NCBI RefSeq assembly: GCF_037102585.1
Contig: NW_027043838.1
Coordinates: 372,001 to 436,000 of the forward strand
Direction: 5' to 3'
Source: Saccharomycopsis crataegensis
Taxonomy: Eukaryota; Ascomycota; Saccharomycetes; Ascoideales; Saccharomycopsidaceae
DNA: 64,000 bases
Below the pieces are notes generated by a model, which saw only the letters and a program-made list of their open reading frames with translations, did not search any database and was not told the DNA's origin. Of this stretch, positions 19,301-29,501 are shown one piece after another. Numbering within the stretch: position 1 is the stretch's first letter; each line of letters starts with the position of its first letter. The position numbers and the translations under genes were made by a program.

Positions 19301-20777
19301 CAGGCATAGTAGATAAAGGCACCACTACTAAATGTGGTCCGTTCTGTCTTCTAGCATAAATTAGCCAAGATAGGAAACTAACAGTTTGAACAGTTTTACC
19401 AAGACCCATTTCATCCGCTAAGATCCCATTTTCGTTTCTGGACCACAAGAATGCCATCCAATTTAATCCTGTAAGTTGGAAGTCTCTAAGCTCACCATTC
19501 TTAATAAACACTGGTTGGGTCACAAGTTTTTCAAATGGTGGTCGTTGATGACCATAATTAGCACTCAAATTAGGCAAAATCTTTGATTTCATACGGTTTT
19601 GGAACTTTGTCACTTGATGAGGGTTTAATTCTGCAATTACAGCAGCATCTTCCCATGTACATTCATCATAATGCAATCTTTTCCACTTAACAAAATACTG
19701 CAATTCATTCTCACCTGTTTCTGGGTTATTTTCTCTTCTCGAGTCAACAATACGCTCAATGGTTTTACATTCATTTATTTCCCCAAGCTTTCTTTCTCTT
19801 TCAATGCTGATTAATTCAAGTTCTTCTCTGGTAATCATTGGATCATTTGTGATTTCATATGGAAGAATGATAGATTGTTTGATGTAGTTATCAATCTTTT
19901 TGATCCCTTTCATTCCAACAACATCAGCGTAGTATTCCCAAGTGTTGTGCAAATGCGATTTCTCATTCCATTTAATGAGGAATTTGTAGTTTTGTTTTAT
20001 TTTGTTCATGTCCGAGCCAATCATATGTTCTTTCTCAGCAACTTTTCGTTTATGATGTTCAAGTTTTGCCGCCAATTTGGCCTCCTCCTCTTCCCTCAGC
20101 TGATCTTCAGTTGCACTGCTATTGTCATTGGACACTTCATCTTCCTTCTGCATTTTTTCTTCTGCTTCTTCTAGCTGCTCTTCTTCTTTTTCATCATCAT
20201 CATCCAAAATGATCTTATGGTTCATTACTTGATCAATACCCTCTGTGGTTTGTGGGATCGCAGTAGTCGAAGAGTATGTAGAGTTATCATAATAATAGTA
20301 GTCTTCTTCTCCATCATCTGACTCCAAAAACTCATCGTCATCATTTTCGATATTATAATTGACAGATCTATTATTATTACGAGTAGAGAAGCGAACCTCT
20401 GTTGTGCTAGGAGACGTCGATACCATCTTCTTTTTATTCTTCTTTTTACCAAACTTCGTCTTCGATGTTCTGCCTTTTCCAATAGTGAACTCTTCATCAT
20501 CATCATCATCATCATCATCTTCATCATCATCTTCAACATCATCCATCATTTCATCGTCTTCTTCCATATCATCATCTTCATCATCCGATATCATTCTTTT
20601 TTTCTTATGACTAGCGCCATTATTCCTACTTTTCTTTTTCCGCGAAGAAAACTCATCTTCGTTATTATCTAATTCCTCGGCGTAATTGCTGGCGCCGGTA
20701 TGAGCTCTTCTTGATCTTCTCAATCCATAAAGTTCAGGATCATCAAGAATCTCCTGTGGCAAGTCGGTGGCAACCAT
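16395..20777 (-). CDS. CHD1: Chd1 chromatin remodeller
   Basis: 1460 residues. A long disordered N-terminus has polyacidic tracts (about residues 65-95 and 195-230). Two chromodomains follow at about 255-400 ([35 protein letters not shown]). The Snf2 ATPase has [16 protein letters not shown] (about 455), [12 protein letters not shown] (about 567), TGTPLQNN, and the helicase C-lobe with [10 protein letters not shown] and [19 protein letters not shown] (about 815-860). SANT/SLIDE-type DNA-binding sequence lies at about 1050-1280. The C-terminal CHCT helical domain, with its KRSLKRLS and [11 protein letters not shown] segments, lies at about 1370-1460. Chd1 slides and evenly spaces nucleosomes on transcribed genes. 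Length agrees with S. cerevisiae Chd1. The acidic tracts are coded by (GAT/GAA) runs that look like microsatellites on the plus strand (about 20490-20585). Confidence 0.96.
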   Translation of the reverse strand: MVATDLPQEILDDPELYGLRRSRRAHTGASNYAEELDNNEDEFSSRKKKSRNNGASHKKKRMISDDEDDDMEEDDEMMDDVEDDDEDDDDDDDDEEFTIGKGRTSKTKFGKKKNKKKMVSTSPSTTEVRFSTRNNNRSVNYNIENDDDEFLESDDGEEDYYYYDNSTYSSTTAIPQTTEGIDQVMNHKIILDDDDEKEEEQLEEAEEKMQKEDEVSNDNSSATEDQLREEEEAKLAAKLEHHKRKVAEKEHMIGSDMNKIKQNYKFLIKWNEKSHLHNTWEYYADVVGMKGIKKIDNYIKQSIILPYEITNDPMITREELELISIERERKLGEINECKTIERIVDSRRENNPETGENELQYFVKWKRLHYDECTWEDAAVIAELNPHQVTKFQNRMKSKILPNLSANYGHQRPPFEKLVTQPVFIKNGELRDFQLTGLNWMAFLWSRNENGILADEMGLGKTVQTVSFLSWLIYARRQNGPHLVVVPLSTMPAWQETFDKWAPDVNVVYYMGNTKARKVIRENEWYQGNNKKKPKFNVLLTTYEYVLKDRNDLANLKWQFLAVDEAHRLKNAESSLYEALKSLKVNNRLLITGTPLQNNIKELAALVNFLMPGKFTIDQEIDFDSPDDQQEEYIRELHKRLQPFILRRLKKDVEKSLPSKTERILRVELSDMQTQYYKNILTKNYAALNAGSKGVQISLLNIMSELKKASNHPYLFDNAEEQVLTKAGSSSRENILKGLIMSSGKMVLLDKLLTRLKKDGHRVLIFSQMVRILDILGDYLSIKGYNFQRLDGTVPSFQRRISIDHYNAKGSKDFVFLLSTRAGGLGINLMTADTVIIFDSDWNPQADLQAMARAHRIGQKNHVMVYRFVSKDTVEEQVLERARKKMILEYAIISLGVTDNSSTGKVKTEPTTSELSEILKFGAGNMFKANENQKKLEDLNLDDVLEHAEDHITTPDLGESNLGGEEFLKQFEVTDYKADVDWDDIIPEEELQKLKEDEKKRQDEEMMREQMQLFARREQALKNMKNMYDDGTNDDEDESARKSRLKKRKLNDNIITEKEVRNIYRAILRMGDINLFWDQLIEDGSLSNKSPELLKETYKQLVGKSKELVKQEEERRSKALKELEEAANKQRENESKGVKKEEGEKDAIALWKLKRKEHKAVLFDFHGAKNLNAELILNRPSDMKLIRDTIGKTPVSEFRLGKKSKTVHGWNCEWNQKDDEMLLYGLSKFGYGSWIQIRDDPLLGLGNKMFLNNETMKKETANSKGETQVKEIKKVPNSVHLSRRADYLIVLLRGDDGDDNESTPAPKKALKKAKKSATPDVKPGSAEPKNSRGTSASNSNSSSSKKIEIKKLPKEEPEYSEYESMDDNVCKERLYPVKRSLKRLSKGAASLPRKEWATILKKELLAVGDKIEEEVSHEKVEAREQVRKHLWVFTSYFWPIRVSSKRIAAMYKKVRQLTQS

Positions 20778-21881
20778 GATGAGAACGTCGGGGTAAAAAA
20801 CGCACTGCCTAGTAATGTAACTCTATAGACAGAACTTATTAATTTTTATCAAATATGAACGGTATTTGTTTTATGATTTGGGATTAATCTTGATGATTTA
20901 ACTTTTGACTCAGTTTTCTTTCTTTTTGAAGGAAACAAACAACAAAGCCGTCAAGAGCGAAAAAATTTTCCAGTACTGAAACGCAATGGGTTAATGATTA
21001 AGTGGCAAGAGCAGAGTCCACTAAGCCAGTTCAATTGGGTAAAGAACTGATATTTGAATCAAAGGTTTTCTTTGGTTTCGATGTTATAATAGTACGGGGA
21101 AAGTGTCACCCACGATTTGGGAAAATTGGAACAATCGGTGAATGTAAAGCAATGCTGCTTCTAATAAAACAGCAACAATATTTTAGCGTAATAGACTAGT
21201 TGGTTTGTCGAGAGGTTCCAATAGTGTTTTCTATCCATCAAACACTAGAAATAATATCAACGACTATAACACTAATGAGGAAATGAATTTTCCAAGAGGA
21301 AGAACGCGAAAAAATAAAAAAAAAATAAAAAAAAAATAAAAAATAAAAATAAAGAGGAAATGTGGTGCACAACAAGAAAATAAACTATTCAAGACCAAAA
21401 AGATACGTAGCGATACTCTCCTGCCAGTACTCCTATTGTTGTGTTGTTCCTGTTGTTGTTGTCAACGACCGTTTGCGATGAGTTGTGGGTTAAGAAATCT
21501 TTGAAGCCGAAAAATTATTTTTCTTTCCATTCTCATTGAACGGACGAAATTTTTACGGTGAAGCAATTTTTCTGGCGTGCCGGCAGCATCAGTGAGCCCT
21601 GATTTTTTTTTTCCCTTTTACTTTTTATTTTCACTACATTGAGTGTGATTGTTGCACTCTTTAAGTTACAAAAAGGTGTTCTTGTAGTTATCTCAGTAAG
21701 AAAAAAGGGGTTTGAATCCCACCCAAAAAAATGAGGGTATATTATATCATCATCAACTTTGAAGCCACTACCGGCTCGGCAGCCGGTACGGTTCAACAAA
21801 TGCTACGCAAAAGTCACTAATTTCCAACAAACACTCTCTGTATTCGAGTCAAATATTATATGTACAGGCCTATTATCTCAA
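20778..21881. other. CHD1 promoter and COQ8 3' flank
   Basis: About 1.1 kb with no convincing gene. Seen here: an A-rich tract of (A)n-T repeats at about 21311-21352, a GTTGTTGTTGTT stretch near 21435-21460, and an 8-bp inverted repeat at 21769-21788. Small open frames (21002-21199 and 21533-21799) show no domain or codon bias. Confidence 0.5.
21769..21788. repeat. Perfect inverted repeat, GC-rich hairpin downstream of COQ8
   Basis: TACCGGCT (21769-21776), loop CGGC, AGCCGGTA (21781-21788). This is a strong GC hairpin in an AT-rich region, about 95 bases beyond the COQ8 stop. It would fold in the COQ8 3' UTR RNA. Its role is unknown; it could mark transcript 3' end structure. Confidence 0.7.
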
Positions 21882-23633
21882 CTATTTTTCTTCAAAACCA
21901 AGAATCTCTTCAAAAAGCTCCTCACATGGAACAGTAGCCTTCAATCTAGCGCAAAGAAGGAAAACTCCGCTAAACTTTCTATGTAAGCTATAGGTTTCCT
22001 CTGGGGGTGGCGACAACCTCTCATTTAACATCAAACCAATGTTACCTCTAACTCTATCAGTGACTGTCTGTGATGAGAAGTTATATTCTTTGCCCTTATT
22101 AAGACTTGGTGAAAATGGCTCCCCAAGAACAAGAATTGAATCAACATGGGCCTTGGTCATTGCTGGAGTCTCCATTCCCGTTAAGTAGCCTAAGAGTTTA
22201 CTGTAATGTAAGACACCTTCCCTATCTCTCTTGGCAGCACTCCTCAAAAGATTCACATAATTGGAGATGAACTCTTTGCTATATTCGATGGATGCACCAA
22301 AATCTAATAACTCAATAGTTCTTTCTTTTTCGTTATACAAAAAATTGGCCCAATTTGGATCTGTCTGCATAAATCTGAATTCTCCGATTTCTTTAAGGCA
22401 TAATCTCATTATGTTAGAAGCTAACCAGTTTCTGGTATCTTGGTCCCAGTCACCTTTGGCGATTTCCGTACCTTTCATTTTCTCCATAGTAAGCACATGT
22501 TGACCGCTGAGATTGTGGAAAACCTTTGGCACAGTGAATACCGGGTCATCCATCAACAATTCTCTAAATCTAACGAGATTTTGCGCTTCCCTTATGTAGT
22601 CACATTCCCACTTCAATTCAGTACGTGCATTAGCAATGGACTTATCCAAAAATAGCCCCTTTGGTAAAATTCTGGAAGCGGTTAGCAAAATCAATATATT
22701 ATTTAAATCAGAGTCAATACTGTCAATAACACCGGGATACTGAACTTTAACAACAACTTGAGTATGTCCTTCCCTGGTGACAGCTTCATGCACTTCACCA
22801 ATGGAAGCGGCAGCCATCGGAACATCCTCAAATGATGCAAAGAATCTTCCCCTCCAATTTTCCCCCAATTCAGACAGCATAACTTTTTCCAATTGGTTAG
22901 GAGGCATGTAATGAGCACTGTTTTGAACTCTTAATAAGATCCGCTGGAATTCTTTTGGCAAAAAGGAGGCATCTTGAAACGACAACATTTGACCAACTTT
23001 CAAGGCGGCACCTCTCATTTTACTCAAGCTTTTGGCGATTCTTTCGACATTTCTAGGAGTTAGAAATAATGAAGAGTTATCATTCGAACCAGATGCAAAT
23101 CTTTTGATACCTTCGGAGGCAGCCCCCATACTCACGCTTGCGGCCAAACTACCATAGTGGAAAATTCTACCCAATCTTGTGCTAGGAACCGCAGAGCTTT
23201 CCATTTCAAATTGTGGCTTTTGCTTTGTGCCAATAACTATTGTTTTTTTACCATAATCTTCATCTTTCTGCTTTCTAATGGCACCAAATGTTGAGAAAGC
23301 TCTTTTACCAAGACCTTTGTTTACCCCACCAATTTTTTGCTGCGCTTTGGCCTGGATTGACTTGTCTTTAGCAATTTGAAAGATATCTTTACTATTTTGC
23401 GAGACTATCCAATCATCGCTTCTAACTCCTTTCACGCTATTGGATTTGAGCTTAGCGAGTTGATAAATAGGTGATTCTTTAGTAAGCTCGTTGATAATAG
23501 AAGGGATGTAATTCTGCTCCGTTAGGCATTGAAAAGATCGAGTGCTCAAAAGCTTTCCAGACGCTTTTGCAACTTGAACACCACCATCCACCACGCACTT
23601 GAAGTCATAGATGAGCTTCCACACCAGGCTCAT
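21882..23633 (-). CDS. COQ8: Coq8/Abc1 atypical kinase-ATPase for coenzyme Q synthesis
   Basis: 583 residues of the UbiB/ADCK family. The N-terminus is basic and poor in acidic residues in the first part, fitting a mitochondrial presequence. The family-defining KxGQ motif appears as ALKVGQMLSF (about residue 210). The Ala-rich loop is PMAAASIGEVH (about 272), the ATP-site Lys is in VVVKVQYPGV, the catalytic region is MQTDPNWANFLYN, and the metal-binding DFG-like motif is LLDFGAS (about 443). The C-terminus NERLSPPPEETYSLHRKFSG is nearly the family consensus. Coq8 supports assembly of the CoQ synthome on the matrix face of the inner membrane. The ATG is the first in frame. The gene is divergent from NAB2 with 266 bases between the start codons. 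Confidence 0.95.
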   Translation of the reverse strand: MSLVWKLIYDFKCVVDGGVQVAKASGKLLSTRSFQCLTEQNYIPSIINELTKESPIYQLAKLKSNSVKGVRSDDWIVSQNSKDIFQIAKDKSIQAKAQQKIGGVNKGLGKRAFSTFGAIRKQKDEDYGKKTIVIGTKQKPQFEMESSAVPSTRLGRIFHYGSLAASVSMGAASEGIKRFASGSNDNSSLFLTPRNVERIAKSLSKMRGAALKVGQMLSFQDASFLPKEFQRILLRVQNSAHYMPPNQLEKVMLSELGENWRGRFFASFEDVPMAAASIGEVHEAVTREGHTQVVVKVQYPGVIDSIDSDLNNILILLTASRILPKGLFLDKSIANARTELKWECDYIREAQNLVRFRELLMDDPVFTVPKVFHNLSGQHVLTMEKMKGTEIAKGDWDQDTRNWLASNIMRLCLKEIGEFRFMQTDPNWANFLYNEKERTIELLDFGASIEYSKEFISNYVNLLRSAAKRDREGVLHYSKLLGYLTGMETPAMTKAHVDSILVLGEPFSPSLNKGKEYNFSSQTVTDRVRGNIGLMLNERLSPPPEETYSLHRKFSGVFLLCARLKATVPCEELFEEILGFEEK

Positions 23634-23899
23634 TTTTAATGAAGTTTTTGTGGAGGTGATTTGATAGTGTAGTTGAAAAACTCACACCCAAGTTACATTT
23701 TGAGCAGAAAAATGTTGTTCGGGCGAAATGTATATTTACCCGGCCTAATGTACATGCTTATATAATTGCTGACTGTGAGCGAAATCAAATTTTTTTATTT
23801 TTTAGAGGCAAAATCTTCCAGTGTTGAAGTTGGAGATAGGGATTTTCTTCAACGTTTTGTGATCCTTTTCGCGTCAAAGAAAAACAGTACAAAGTAATC
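23634..23899. promoter_or_regulatory. Divergent COQ8/NAB2 promoter
   Basis: 266 bases between two start codons, so both promoters must fit here. A T-tract (23790-23802) lies in the middle. I see no well-known factor site apart from AT-rich nucleosome-depleted sequence. Confidence 0.5.
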
Positions 23900-25381
23900 A
23901 TGTCTGAAGTACAACTTGACAGCAATCCAGAGCTTGCAAAAAAGTTCTACAACAGAACCTTGGAAAAGTTGGTGGAAATCAATGTTCCAGAAGAAACCAG
24001 AGGCGATATCGCTGAATTCATCGTGATGTTGGTTTCCAACAACAAAAGCCCACAAGAAATTATAGAAGAATTATCTGCTATTTCCGGAGACTCTATTAGC
24101 GTGGAATTCATCTCAACATTGTTTCAAGATTTAGAAGCTTTGAAGAATGCAGGCTTACAACAGCAGCTGGCGGAGCTTCAACAGCAGCAGCAGCAGCAGC
24201 AACAACAACAACAACAACAATTTACAGTAGGTGCCGCCCCATCGCCATTTACTGGAGTCAGTCAGTTCGCTAGTGTGGATTATAATGCTGGCGGCCCATT
24301 TGCTAATGCTGCCCCAATGAGATACAATAACAATAATGATCCTAATGGGGGATTTAGACAAAGAAATCAGAGATTTGGTCTTAATAATAACAATAATGGC
24401 GGGGGTATACGCAAGCATCAAAATAATGCTGTCAGAAAGAACTTTGGGGGAAATGCAGGCAATGCTCTTCAATTACAAAAAGCCTTGGCTGATTTGCTTA
24501 GTGGCAAGGATCCGACCAAAAAGAAGGTGCGTTGCAAAAACTTTCCACACTGTACCTTCAAAGATTGTAAATATGCTCATCCAACCAGAATGTGCTTTCA
24601 ATTTCCAAACTGTCCTAATACAGGGGGCACCTGTACGTTCTTGCATCCAGGTGAGGATGATGCCTTGATGGCCGAATTCGAAAAAGTTAAGGCTGAAGCT
24701 GAACAAAGAAGAATTGAAAACAATCAAAAGATTGAACAACAAAACGGGATTGGTCTTTGTCATAAGGGTGCCAACTGTGTGAACCCAAGTTGTAAATATG
24801 GACATCCAACCAGAGCCAATGAAAGTAACGAAGTCAACGTGTTTGAATGGTGTGCTAATGGAATTAATTGCGCTGATGCAGGTTGTCATAAGGCCCATCC
24901 ATCATACAAGACTAAAGAAGAAGTCTATGGTCCACAAACCCACTATAATAATAGAAAGTCAAACAACCTTGCCAAATTAGCTTCATTGATTTCTAATCCT
25001 GCTGCCGTGCAACAGACCCAGGAAAAGTCTTTGGAACAGTGTAAATTTGGCTCAAGATGTATGAATCCAAGATGTAAATTCAGGCATGCTAGTACTTCAG
25101 TGATGTGTCGTGATGGTGCTAATTGTACTAGAATTGATTGTTACTTCTCCCATCCATTGAGCCAGGACTGCAAATATTCTATCAACTGCAAAAACAAGTA
25201 CTGTCTTTTCAAGCACCCTCCAGAGAGAGATGAAATGATCAATAAACCTTTGGTGTGGACTGCTGATGGTAGCAATGATGATACTAAGATGAATACCACC
25301 AATGAAAGACAATTTGCTGTCGCAGAAGGTGAAGTTTTGGAAAAAGCACCAGTGCAAGAAGACTCTTCCATGGCCACTTAA
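23900..25381 (+). CDS. NAB2: Nab2-like nuclear poly(A) RNA-binding CCCH zinc-finger protein
   Basis: 493 residues. The N-terminal helical PWI-like fold (about residues 5-85, including AKKFYNRTLEKL and DIAEFIVMLVS) is the Mlp1/Gfd1-binding part of Nab2. A polyglutamine run (about residues 93-107, CAG/CAA repeats at 24179-24222) and an Asn/Gly-rich linker with scattered RQR/GGG follow. From residue 210 on there are seven CCCH fingers: CKNFPHCTFKDCKYAHP, CFQFPNC, CHKGANC, CANGINC, CKFGSRC, CRDGANC and CKYSINC, each with the spaced third Cys and a final His. Seven fingers matches yeast Nab2, which binds poly(A) tails, limits their length and escorts mRNA to the pore. The polyQ tract is likely to vary in length between strains. 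Divergent from COQ8. Confidence 0.92.
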   Translation: MSEVQLDSNPELAKKFYNRTLEKLVEINVPEETRGDIAEFIVMLVSNNKSPQEIIEELSAISGDSISVEFISTLFQDLEALKNAGLQQQLAELQQQQQQQQQQQQQQFTVGAAPSPFTGVSQFASVDYNAGGPFANAAPMRYNNNNDPNGGFRQRNQRFGLNNNNNGGGIRKHQNNAVRKNFGGNAGNALQLQKALADLLSGKDPTKKKVRCKNFPHCTFKDCKYAHPTRMCFQFPNCPNTGGTCTFLHPGEDDALMAEFEKVKAEAEQRRIENNQKIEQQNGIGLCHKGANCVNPSCKYGHPTRANESNEVNVFEWCANGINCADAGCHKAHPSYKTKEEVYGPQTHYNNRKSNNLAKLASLISNPAAVQQTQEKSLEQCKFGSRCMNPRCKFRHASTSVMCRDGANCTRIDCYFSHPLSQDCKYSINCKNKYCLFKHPPERDEMINKPLVWTADGSNDDTKMNTTNERQFAVAEGEVLEKAPVQEDSSMAT

Positions 25382-26159
25382 CTAAAAGATGAAGGGGAAG
25401 TGAACATAGAGCGATGTTTAAAACGCGATATTTTCATTTTCCCATTTTGAAATGGCTGTTTTTTTTTTTTTTTGTTTTTTGTTCGACAGAAACATCCAAT
25501 TATGAAGGCATCTATTTCTGTCAAATACTGCTTTTCGCTTGTTTGTTTTCTGTTTGCTACAATGTGTTATAATATTGTTATTATTTATGATCAACATCGT
25601 GAAATAATGGCTGAGTTGTAATTTATATAATTTATTTATTTTTTCCTAAATTTTGTGCTTTTTTTTTTTCTCTCTTCCACATTATTATATTTCTGTTTTA
25701 ACCTGTTCTATAAAAAATTTTATCTCTTTATTTTGATATTTGACTCCTTTTGAGGTATGGTCTAATAGCATTGTGAAATGATTGAATAATATGTTGATTT
25801 TTCATCTGATTTGGACTTGGGGGAGAATCTCGAACCAAATGATTATTATTTTTCTGATTTACTTTGATTTAATTTGTTTTGTAAGCATTTCCCATTGCAC
25901 TTTATTATTTTCTGTCTATTCATCATCATTATATTTTTTCTATCAAAGAATGTCACCTAATCACTTAGTGGGAATTCGTGATATATGGTCAGATGACCAA
26001 AAGAAATATCAAAAAAAAAAAAAAAAAAGTCAATGCGATGTAAGAAATCACAGGTAAAGATGGGGAACCCCAAACAAAAGGCAGATTAAGATTATATACA
26101 ACACTCCAAAATCGTGTGAAAGTTCACTACCTGTTATTTCATCATTTAAACATAAAATA
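25382..26159. other. NAB2 3' flank and MED31 promoter
   Basis: Nothing coding supported. Strong T-runs (25460-25474 and 25661-25670) and an A-run (26011-26028). The open frame at 25782-26057 is Phe/Ile/Ser-rich low complexity without features. Confidence 0.55.
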
Positions 26160-26825
26160 ATGAGCGTTGATAATGTACAGCAGCAGCAGCCTCCAGAAGC
26201 CCCACAGGAACCCCAAGAGCCTGTCGAAGATATTCCACCAACCAGATGGGAGATCGAATTGGAGGTAAGTTGATTTCCTTATTATTGGTCCACTTGATCC
26301 CCTGGATATCTAAAATCGTGAAAGAAAACACATATCATTATGCTAACTCTGTTACTAACTGAAGAATGGTTTGTTCAATCTTTCTCCAACTTGAATTATT
26401 TGAACTATCTTGCTCAAAACCAATACCTTGAAGATGAACGGTTCATGTCCTACCTACGATATCTTTATAACTACTGGTCCCAACCAGAGAATGTCAGGTA
26501 TATAATTTGGCCCAATTGTCTACACGTACTAAAGTTATTGTTGAATAGTCTGACATTCAAATATGAGATCTTGAAAAGAGAAGTGGCCGATATTATTATG
26601 AATGGTATGATTGAAAATTGGCATAAAAGCAAAAGTGTGGAAATGGTCGGGAAAACAAAGGGGGCTAGTAATAGTAATGGAAGTACCAGCATTGAGAACT
26701 ATACGGAGAATAATAATGAGACTGAAACTGTTAATGGTCCAGCAACCAATCCAAATACAACTACCGACATCGACATGGCTAGTAAAGAAGATTCTGCTTC
26801 TCAATCAGCAATTAACAACAGCTAG
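26160..26825 (+). CDS. MED31: Mediator subunit Med31 (Soh1), spliced
   Basis: Exon 1 is 26160-26264 (35 codons: Q/P-rich, then the Med31 opening RWEIELE), followed by a GTAAGT donor. The body of exon 2 reads FVQSFSNLNYLNYLAQNQYLEDERFMSYLRYL, then NVRYIIWPNCLHVLKLL, the conserved Med31 helical domain, with an Asn/Thr-rich tail ending at 26825. Med31 is part of the Mediator middle module and helps activate RNA polymerase II. The junction is unclear. Branch-like TGCTAAC and TACTAAC precede the only nearby AG (26363-26364), but splicing there shifts the frame. An AG at 26323-26324 restores frame and inserts about 15 residues between ELE and WFVQSF, which breaks a normally continuous helix. Either an unusual acceptor is used or the sequence has a small indel. 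Gene identity is firm; the exact exon 2 start (26325-26370) is not. Confidence 0.8.
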
Positions 26826-27052
26826 TGGAAATATGCCCTCAGTCTGATATTAGTTATGTATATTTATATTATAGAATTCCTTGGACATCCTCTTTTTTTT
26901 TTGTGGTTTCAGATCTAGCATTTCCCCTTTTACACAATATACCTTGGAGCTAAACAAAAGGGCGTAAATTCATTACAAAATAACATAAAAACTAATAACA
27001 CAAGTAAGGAAATAGAAATCAAAATCAATATCAAAATTCAACAGGCACGGGA

Positions 27053-27643
27053 TCATTTTTTGGTGATTCTGGATCTTGTACCTGGGGGCTTTGACCTATA
27101 TTTACTGCCATATACCCTCCTTTGAAGAATTTCTTCGCGCTCCTTGATCTTCCTCATTCTTAATTCCTCTTGCTGTCGCAACTTCCTTTCAGTTGCCTCT
27201 CTAGCCTGCTTTAGTCCATTGTACTTATTCACTAGATTGTTGTACTTTGTAACTTTCTCTTTGTATAGCATATTATCTGTAGTTGAGCCTTTCCATTTAT
27301 AATCGCTGGGACCCCCCACAGGGAAGCTGCTCTGGCTCAATAATAATTCAGAGATTTCACCATTCTTCACTAGTATCTTAGCCCATTTATCGATTAGCTG
27401 ATTCGTCACCTTGAGACTCTCATCAACTTGGTTTATGTTCCATTGTATTGTATCCAAGGTGCTGGATAAATTTGCAAGCAATGAGTTTATAAGTTTAAGC
27501 TTTGTGATCTCATCTACCTGGGTCAAAGGAAGCGCGTTAGATATGGTTGTCGTGCCGGTGAACTCATCACTGTCGCGAATCTGGTCCAAATTGGCCTTAA
27601 TAGTTTTTAGATCTGCCAGAATCCGGTTTTCCAATGATGACAT
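27053..27643 (-). CDS. DUO1: Duo1-like DASH/Dam1 complex subunit
   Basis: 196 residues, nearly all helical and coiled coil. The central segment LINSLLANLSSTLDTIQWN followed by VTNQLIDKWAKIL and LLLSQ matches the Duo1 signature (a long helix ending in TNxLLDxWxxILSQ). A second, highly charged coiled coil (about residues 145-175, REATERKLRQQEELRMRKI) and a basic tail follow. Duo1 is part of the DASH ring that couples kinetochores to microtubule ends. Length is shorter than S. cerevisiae Duo1 (247), with the difference in the low-complexity ends. Convergent with MED31. A forkhead core in reverse (TTTGTTTACAGG near 28047-28058) lies about 410 bases upstream. The family call rests on the motif; a search should confirm it. 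Confidence 0.7.
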   Translation of the reverse strand: MSSLENRILADLKTIKANLDQIRDSDEFTGTTTISNALPLTQVDEITKLKLINSLLANLSSTLDTIQWNINQVDESLKVTNQLIDKWAKILVKNGEISELLLSQSSFPVGGPSDYKWKGSTTDNMLYKEKVTKYNNLVNKYNGLKQAREATERKLRQQEELRMRKIKEREEILQRRVYGSKYRSKPPGTRSRITKK

Positions 27644-28280
27644 CTTTGTAGTATTAATAGCTAACTTGTCATCCCATTGGTGTTATACACATAAGCTGTT
27701 GTTTGTTTGCATTTTTTAGTAGGAGGCATTTTGTCGGTGCTCTTAGCAAGTGATTTGAAGTAATTCCTGGAAGGTCATCGATTTATGTCCGGGTGATGTT
27801 TTTTTGCAATTATTTTTTTCGGGTAGCTCCAATCCCATGGATACATCATCCCATCTCCTGAAGCAGCATATACTAGATCTCAATACTGAGCGTAGCCTCT
27901 TTAATGATGATTGGAAATGTTTTATTAGGGAATTAACCAACATAAAATTATGCTTTTATATGTAGCTTATACAGTGGAAAAAACAGGGCTCCTAAAAAAA
28001 AAATATGCTCAATATTGTTTATTACGTGACTTTTTTATTTATTTTTTTGTTTACAGGAAGTCTTATGTTATAGTTGTTCTTTGACTTGTTCGAATAAAGA
28101 ATCATCAGATTGAAACATCGAAGAATAAGATGAAAATTAATTAGCGGAAGTGAAAATAAAAGTTAATTATGAGTGTCGAGAATTGAACAGAATCAAATAA
28201 GTACCAAGAAGTGAAAGAGTGCAAAAATAGAAAAAGAACGAAAAAGAAAAGTCTCAAAGAAATAGTAAATCAATTACTTC
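27644..28280. other. DUO1 promoter and protease 3' flank
   Basis: No gene found. It contains a reverse GTAAACA forkhead core near 28048-28054. A short Met-led frame at 27743-27943 (minus) has no features. Confidence 0.5.
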
Positions 28281-29501
28281 TTACAAAGAGACGATTTCAG
28301 AAGCACCAGAGTTATAGTTAGCCTGAGCAATTTGAATTTGAGAATCAGTAATGTCATAAACAACATAAGCAGATCTCAAGAAGCCATCACCGAGAATGTA
28401 GTAGTTAGAACCAGAGTCCAAGACACCAACCAAACATTCATCAGAAGTACCCTTGGCTTGACCATTCAAGTTGTACAACAAGTTGCTGAAAGGAACGGTG
28501 ATGGTCTTGTCTTCGAAAGTGAAAGTGAAATCTTCACCCTTGGTAGAACAAGAAGTAGTATAACCACCGACTTGGGAAGAGTAAGTACCGTATTTAGTAC
28601 CAACTGCCTTGGCAACGTCAGATGGGGCGTAGATCAAAGTGGTACCCGAGTCCAACAAAGCTGGGTACGAAGTGGAAGCAAAAGTGTTATCACCAGATTT
28701 GATGCCGTCCAAGTTGACGAAGAAAGCCACAGCTTCGGAAGTGGAAGAACCAGAGTCATCAATGTTGACAATTGACAAAGTTTTCAAGTCATCAGAGTAT
28801 TTGGATTTATCAACCGCACCGAACAAGATAGAACCAGAAGTGGCTTCCAAATTGTTCAAGTACAAAGAGTAAGCGGCTTTAGAAATGATCCCTTGATTGG
28901 CCATTTGCAATGGCAAGTTGTCATAAGTGAAAGCATCGGTGTAAGATTGGGCTGAGGCTTCATTACCTTTCATACCGACCCCCAAAATTGATTGGCCAAC
29001 GTTTTGAGTAGTGGCATCCCCGAATTCCAAACCAGTAATTTTAGAACCGCCAATAGTAACGGTTTCTTTGGCCCAGTCACCGGAGGCAGAAGATCCATCA
29101 CCGTAACCGATTTTGAAGCCGGATTTGTCCTTTTTATAAGTAGAAGATTTGGAATTATCGTAAGTACCGTAGTTAGATTGAGTACCAGCTCCTGGGACCC
29201 ACAAGTCAGAAGAGCCTGTGTCGACATCAACCTTCATCTTTTGGCCAGGGGTACCGATTTCGATTTCGGCCAAATACAAAGAGTATTCATTATCTAATTC
29301 CAAGTTAATACCTGCAGAGGAAGCAGCTCTGATGGCTCTTCTACCTTTGACTTGAGATTGAGTTCCATTGGAAGCACCATATCTGACGACGTTGAAGTTG
29401 AGTTGTGGTGGAGTGATTGTACTTCTTTCAACTGGGGCAGCAGATGCAAAGGAAGCCAAAGAAGCAGCAACTGATAACAAAACTGAGATGGATAATTGCA
29501 T
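28281..29501 (-). CDS. Secreted aspartyl protease (Candida SAP-type), single-disulfide form
   Basis: I take the start at MQLSISVLL (ATG at 29501), giving 406 residues. An upstream in-frame ATG at 29588 would put 29 odd residues before the signal peptide. The signal peptide is about residues 1-21, followed by a propeptide with a Kex2 site KGRR (52-55) before AIRAASSAG. Pepsin-type active sites are VDTGSSDLWV (Asp94) and LLDSGTTLIY (Asp284). The flap Tyr is in IGYGDGSSASG. The enzyme digests external protein at acidic pH for nitrogen supply. Unlike most Candida Saps, which have four Cys, the mature protein has only Cys318 and Cys356. The first disulfide loop after the first active site is short and Cys-free (VPGAGTQSNYGTYD). 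It has no Ser-rich or GPI tail, so it is a free secreted enzyme. It lies tandem with the permease gene upstream. Confidence 0.92.
   Translation of the reverse strand: MQLSISVLLSVAASLASFASAAPVERSTITPPQLNFNVVRYGASNGTQSQVKGRRAIRAASSAGINLELDNEYSLYLAEIEIGTPGQKMKVDVDTGSSDLWVPGAGTQSNYGTYDNSKSSTYKKDKSGFKIGYGDGSSASGDWAKETVTIGGSKITGLEFGDATTQNVGQSILGVGMKGNEASAQSYTDAFTYDNLPLQMANQGIISKAAYSLYLNNLEATSGSILFGAVDKSKYSDDLKTLSIVNIDDSGSSTSEAVAFFVNLDGIKSGDNTFASTSYPALLDSGTTLIYAPSDVAKAVGTKYGTYSSQVGGYTTSCSTKGEDFTFTFEDKTITVPFSNLLYNLNGQAKGTSDECLVGVLDSGSNYYILGDGFLRSAYVVYDITDSQIQIAQANYNSGASEIVSL

Noticed and set aside
20470-20600. CAT/TCA trinucleotide microsatellite
   Set aside because: It is the complement of the acidic Asp/Glu tract codons of CHD1, so it is coding rather than a separate element.
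21000-21060. Stretch with tRNA-like A-box/B-box resemblance (TTAAGTGGCAAGAG, AGTTCAATT)
   Set aside because: No cloverleaf can be drawn: no acceptor pairing and a poor B-box.
25782-26057. 91-codon open frame between NAB2 and MED31
   Set aside because: Phe/Ile/Ser-rich low complexity from T-rich DNA, ending in a poly(A) tract; no signs of selection.
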